Under the pieces are notes generated by a model. The model ran no database searches and was not told where the DNA came from. It saw nothing but the letters and a program-made list of their open reading frames with translations. 64,000 bases of DNA, taken from contig NC_058523.1 in assembly GCF_904849725.1 (NCBI RefSeq), positions 173,644,689-173,708,688 of the forward strand, given 5' to 3'. The DNA is from Hordeum vulgare subsp. vulgare. Lineage: Eukaryota > Streptophyta > Magnoliopsida > Poales > Poaceae. Positions 58,841-64,000 of this stretch are shown here, in pieces (the first letter of the stretch is position 1; each line of letters starts with the position of its first letter). The translations under genes were made by a program, and so were the position numbers.

Positions 58841-60740
58841 TTTTACCGTAGTTTAAGCTCATGAGAATTTGGAGCCATCATCCTTTTTGTGTGCCACAGT
58901 TTAAACTTGTAAGCCACTAGAGCATATATTCTTTCTGCATCGCAGTTTATACTCATAAGTAATTGGAGTAATATTTATCTATATATACGACACAGTTTAT
59001 ACTCATTAGGTTTTGGAGTATGTTTGTTTTTTGCTAAATCACACAGTTTAGACTCGTAAGATTTTGGAGTATATATTTGTGTATGTGCACCAAATTTCTA
59101 CTCATAAGGGTGCTATGATTTTTTTAGTCACAGGTTAGACTCGTAAGTTTATTGGAGTATGTTTATTGAGTAACATTTTATGTGTCCAGTTTATACTTAT
59201 GAGGGCATGGAGTATGTTTTTTTATCACAGTTTATACTCTTAAGTAGTTGGATTATTCTTTTGTGTGCCCCAGCTTATACTCATGAGGTTGTGTGGTATA
59301 TTTTCTTTAGGGCGCCCCAGTTTAGACTCATGAGGGCATCGAGTATGTTTTATTCGTGTTATTTTTATATCATAGTTTATACTCTTAAGATTTTGGTGTA
59401 TATTTTTTTGGCATCACAGTTTATAGTCGTAATTCATTGGAGTAATTATTTTTTTGCATCACAGTATATACTCGTAAGTCTTTGGAGTATATTTCTTTTG
59501 CATCACGGTTTATACTCATAAGTCGTTGTAGTAATTTTTCTTATGCCGCAGTTTAGACTCATAAGTTTATTGGAGTGAGAGTTTGGGTGCCCCAGCTTAT
59601 ACTTATGAGGTTGTGGAGTATATTTTCGTTAGGGCGCATCACAGTTTATACTCGTAAGTTTATTGGAGTAACATTTGTTTACATCACAGTTTATACTCAT
59701 AAATGTATTAGATTAATATATGTTTTATATTACAGTTTATACTCGTCAGTTTATTGAAGTAATATTTTTTATTCTAGATGCCACAGTTTAAACTCGTAAG
59801 TTTATTACAGTAACATTTTATGTGCCTCAGTTTATACTCGTGAGGGTATGGAGTATTTTCTTTTGGGTGCATCATAGTTTATACTCGTAAGTTTGTTGAA
59901 GTAACATTTGTTTACAACATAGTTTATACTCATAAGTGTATTGGAGTAATTTTTTCTTTGAGTGGCCCAATTTAGACTCGTGAGGGTATGGAGTATTTAT
60001 TTTGGGTGCATCACAGTTTATACTCGTCATTGGAGTAACATTTGTTTACATCACAGTTTATACTCATAAGTGTATTGGAGTATATTTTTTTGAGTGCCCC
60101 AGTTTAGACTCGTGAGGGTATGGAGTATTTTCTTTTGCTTCACAGTTTATACTCTTAAGTTTATTGGAGTAGCATTTTATGTGCCTGAGTTTATACTCGT
60201 GAGGGTATGGAGTACATTTGTTTTTCTTTTGCCTATCACAGTTTAGACTCATAAGTTCGTTGGAGTACCATTTATGTGCCCCCGTTTATACTCATGAGGG
60301 TATGGAGTAATTTTTTTTATCACAGTTTAGACTCGTAAGTTGATTGGAGTAATTTTACTTTTGCATCACACTTTATACTCGTAAGATTTTGGAGTATTTT
60401 TTTTTTGAGTGCCCCAGTTTATACTCGTGAGGGTATGGAGTATATTTGCTTTTCTTTTCGTATCACAGTTTAGACTCGTAAGTTACTGGAGTATATTTTG
60501 TTTGAGTGCCCCAGTTTATACTCGTGAGGGTATGGAGTATATATATTTTTTGAGAGCATCACAGTTTATACTCATAAGTTTATTGGAGTAACATTTTATG
60601 TGTCTCAATTTATACTCGTGAGGGTATGGAGTATTTTCTTTTGTTTACATCATAGTTTATACTCATAAGTGTATTGGAGTAATTTCTTTTGTTTAGAGCA
60701 CAGTTTATACTCATATGTGTATTGGAGTATCATTTGTTTC
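58841..60740. repeat. Stem-loop array iv, second block
   Basis: Same unit order as 34265-36160 with single-base differences and small indels, for example an added TCTGCA near 58934 and a shortened unit near 60028. Confidence 0.9.
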
Positions 60741-60741
60741 T

Positions 60742-61890
60742 TTAAGCATAGTAACGCTTCAAGAATTTCCCATTTATCGGTGGCGGACAGTACTCGCCGT
60801 GTGGGGAAATTATCCGGTAAGCACCACTAGAGTAGACTTCTTTTACGATGTAGGGACCCTCCCATTTTGGCTCAAATTTTCCTCCCATCCGTCGTGTAAC
60901 ATTCATTGGACGGATAACGGCAAGTACGAGGTCTCCTTGCTTGAATGACCTCCTTTTAACACGCTTGTCAAAAGCACGAGACATTCTAGCCTGATATGCT
61001 TCCAAATTTTGTAGCGCTTGAAGGCGTTTACCCTCAAGTAATTCAAGCTCACCGAGGCGTAATTTTATGGCTTCTTCTTCAGAAAGTTTCTCCTGAATAG
61101 CGACTCTGAGCGAAGTAATTTGTACTTCTAATGGTAGAACCGCCTCTCCACCAAACACAAGGGCGTAAGGTGTCATTCCAGTTGGTGTACGTGTCGTGGT
61201 CCTGTAAGCCCACAAGGCCTCAAGGAGTTTCTCATGCCACTCACGCTTATTCCTTGACACGACTTTCTTTAACAATTTGCATAGGGTTTTATTAAAAGCT
61301 TCTGCTTGTCCATTAGCTGCCGGATTATAAGCCTTAGAAAAATGATGACTTATCTTAAGTTTTGAACATAACTTATCAACATGTTTGTTTTTGAATGGCC
61401 CTCCATTGTCGGACACGATACGGGAAGGAACTCTGAAGCGATATATAAGTTGTGTTCTTATAAAGTGTTCCACGTATTCTCCCTTATCCTATTTTAAAGG
61501 TACAAGATCAACCCATTTGGAGAAATAATCGATGGCAAGCAGGATAAATTTGTGGCCCTTTGAAGATGGCAGATTAATAGGTCCCACTATATCCATTCCC
61601 CACATTTCAAACGGCCATGCCATATTTATGGGATGCAACGATTCATGAGGTTGATGTATGAAATTACCATGTATTTGGCACTCATGAAACCTTTTTGCAA
61701 ATTTCATGGCGTCGTCGAACATAGTAGGCCAATAATAACCTCGATGTCAGAGTTGATAATATAACTTTGGGCCCGATTGATGTGCCCCACACACCCCAGC
61801 GTGCACTTCATTTAAGGCTTACAAAATTTCATTCCCCGCCAGACAACGGAGGAGGATGCCGTCGAAAGAACGCCTATACAGGGTGTCATT
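60742..61890 (-). pseudogene. Gypsy integrase, second block, broken
   Basis: The C-terminal two thirds form one open frame 61473-60742 with SDNGGPFKN, NGQAEAFNKTL, the GPYIVKEVY stretch and the KFLKRYYA end; the one-T loss of the first block is not present. The core start (MDIVGPINLPSSKG) is in 61722-61489, ended by the shared TAG. One of the zinc-binding-region cysteines seen in the first block (RCYECQ) is replaced (RFHECQ). Confidence 0.87.
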
Positions 61891-61943
61891 TATACATCTA
61901 TAGTGGACTGACCTTTTTCGAACTCTAGATCTTTCTGCAGAGT

Positions 61944-62606
61944 CTAAAGGTAAATATCCGTGGAGCAAGTATTCCAGGAAGGGGCTTCGCCAATCTGTGA
62001 CTTCAATCTCGTCGTCTCTTCCTCTTCTGCGAGTATAGGTATGATTCTGACTTCTTCAACACGAACGTCCATCATTTGATGTGAACTTAATGACATACTA
62101 GCAGCTAAACCTGCTAATGCGTCGGCCTTTTCATTTTGACTTCTTATAACATGCTGAATATTTAGATCAACAAACATGGACATGGGCGTTTTGGCTCGTT
62201 GGAAGTAAGGTATTAATTCCTCTTAATTTACCACGTAAATTCCCACTAATTGGTTGAGCACTAAATGAGAGTCACCGTATATCGTGAGTGAATCTAACCC
62301 CATATTCAAAGCCAATTCCAGCCCAATTATCAAAGCCTCATATTCAGCTGAATTATTTGAAACTGCTGAAGTTAGGGTAAAGGAGTACGGGATTATTCCT
62401 TCACTCGGTGTGACAAACACAACTCCCGCACCTGCCCCAGATCGCCGACATGCGCCATCAAAGTACATTTGCCATGACGAACTAGCAACCGATGTAGCGA
62501 ACACATCTTCATCAGGCAAGTCATCATCTATTGGGAAATCATGGGGTATTGGATGCGTGGCTAGGAAGTTAGCTAATGCTTGTCCCTTCATGGCCTTTTG
62601 TGGCAC
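61944..62606 (-). pseudogene. Gypsy extra RNase H domain, second block
   Basis: Motifs YFDGACRRSGAGAG, NNSAEYEALIIG, YGDSHLVLNQL in one frame, then the shared TAA after GIYVVN, then NEKADALAGLA. Compared with the first block, 31 bases are missing near 62010 (after CTTCAATCTC), which shifts the frame of the following linker. Confidence 0.82.
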
Positions 62607-62621
62607 AAATTTTATATCAAA

Positions 62622-64000
62622 CTACGACAAAAAGATCGCCCACTTAGCTAATCTACCTGAAAGCACCATTTTGTTTAAGATATATCTGAGAGGGTCTGCT
62701 CTTGACACAAGGTGTACAGTGTGTTCTAGCATGTAATGACATAATTTTTGTACTGCAAACACTAATGCCAAACATATTTTGTCCATGTCCGGATAATTGC
62801 ACTCAGCCCCCACAAGGGTGCGACTAAGATACTATAGGGACATTTCTTTTCCGGACTCATTATTTTGTGCCAAAAGAGTACCCAACGACATAGGCATGGC
62901 CGCTGTATATAGGATCGAAGGGCGTTCCCTAACTGGTGCACCCAGAATAGGTGGATATATTAGATATTTTTTAATATCCAAGAATGCATTTTGGCATGCT
63001 TGATCCCACTCAAATGGGACACCCTTTTTCATGAGACGTGAGAAAGGTTTGCATCTTCCTGATAAGTTCGAGATAAACCTCCTAATATATGCTAGGTGAC
63101 CTTGGAAACTTTTTAATCCATGTAGTTTTGTGGGTGGTGGCATCTTAACAATCACTTTTACTTTATCTGGCTTGACTTGGATGCCATTATTTGTAACCAC
63201 AAAACCGAGAAATTTCCCGAAAGAAACTCCAAATGCACATTTCATGGGATTCATTTTCAAGTTATGTTCCCTCAAATGCTCGAAAACCATTTCAAGATGT
63301 TTTGTATGGTCTTCCTCACGTTTTGATTTTACCACTATGTCATCTATGTAACATTCAACGATAACATAAAATAATCCATCTTAAACTATAGTCATAGCTC
63401 GTTGATATGTTGCCCCGGCGTTTTTTAGTCCAAATGGCATGCCTTTATAACAGAATATGCCTTTGGGAGTCCTAAAAGCCATTAAGTCTTCATCCTCTGG
63501 GGCCATTTTTATTTGATTATATCCGGAATAACCATCCATAAAAGAAAACATTTCATGCTGCATGGTAGCATCAACAAGTAATTCAGATATCAGTATCGGA
63601 AAATCATCCTTAGGGCACACTTTATTTAAGTCCCTAAAATCTACACATACACGAATTTGACCATTTTTCTTTTTAACTGGAACAATATTGGAAAGCCACT
63701 TAGGATATTTAACCTCTCTGATGAATCCAACAGCTACGAGTTTAAAAACCTCTGCTTCTATTTTGGGAAGTAGCTCGGGTCGAAATCTCCTCCGTGCTTG
63801 TTTTACAGGCAGACTATCATCTTGCACGACAAGTCGGTGCACGACCAACCCTGGACCTAGGCCGGACATTTCCTCGTAAGTCCAAGCAAACACATCCCTA
63901 TTTGCTAAAAGGAACTTACGATATTCCTCTTTCTTTTGTTTGGACAAATGAGTGCCAATAAAAATTGGTCGAGGCTCCTCAAGTGTCCCCATATTTATTT
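62622..64000 (-). pseudogene. Gypsy reverse transcriptase and first RNase H, second block, runs off right edge
   Basis: Open from the right edge to 63381 with QIRVCVDFRDLNKVCPKDD, FMDGYSGYNQI and GMPFGLKNAGATYQRAM, without the one-base loss of the first block. Then come the shared TAA, YIDD near 63340, the thumb/connection segment 63335-62832, the shared TAG after KEMSL, and YLSRTLVGAE to 62622. Protease, gag and 5' LTR would lie beyond 64000. Confidence 0.88.

Overview
This window is plant nuclear DNA, almost certainly from a Triticeae grass (wheat, barley, rye, Aegilops group). Reasons: plant-type LINE and Ty3/gypsy proteins, a grass F-box/DUF295 gene, and a solo LTR whose 3' terminus matches the barley LARD family Sukkula as I remember it. 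The window is nearly all transposable elements and tandem repeats. Only one ordinary-looking gene is present, an F-box/DUF295 gene at 6248-7528.

Layout. 1-5050: minus-strand LINE, decayed by frameshifts (several at homopolymer G runs) and stop codons, running off the left edge. 5051-6247: AT-rich gene-flanking DNA. 6248-7528: the F-box gene. 8041-12835: a complex tandem array. Its first part has 21 units carrying a tRNA-like module (perfect or near-perfect B box, tRNA-like box spacing, TTTT after about half of the units). Its second part has related units that lack this module. 12836-40190 and 44967-64000: two copies of one large nested retroelement block. Each block holds, left to right: a plus-strand element with a gene resembling the 'putative gypsy-type transposon' family (PF04195-like) and a nested MULE-type terminal-inverted-repeat element; three tandem arrays made of stem-loop units; a solo Sukkula-like LTR with a CAATG target duplication inside the putative 3' LTR of a second, minus-strand gypsy element; a fourth stem-loop array; and the decayed pol (integrase, RNase H, reverse transcriptase, end of protease) of that gypsy, which looks like the Tat lineage. 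40191-44966: an LTR-like element that interrupts the first gypsy and is itself cut off where the second block begins.

In the first block an internal segment of about 8.6 kb is tandemly repeated (14917-23562, then again from 23563). Most of the left half therefore exists three times in the window, called copies A (12.8-23.56 kb), B (23.56-40.19 kb) and C (44.97-64 kb). Nested insertions at identical sites, the same short flank, and shared stop codons show that these are DNA duplications of an already dead composite, not independent transpositions.

No CRISPR, bacterial gene, rRNA gene or intact transposase was found. The most unusual signals are the tRNA-like satellite and the four unrelated tandem arrays whose units all fold into short stem-loops, some with compensatory arm changes. 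Family names are from recognition of motifs; no database search was possible.
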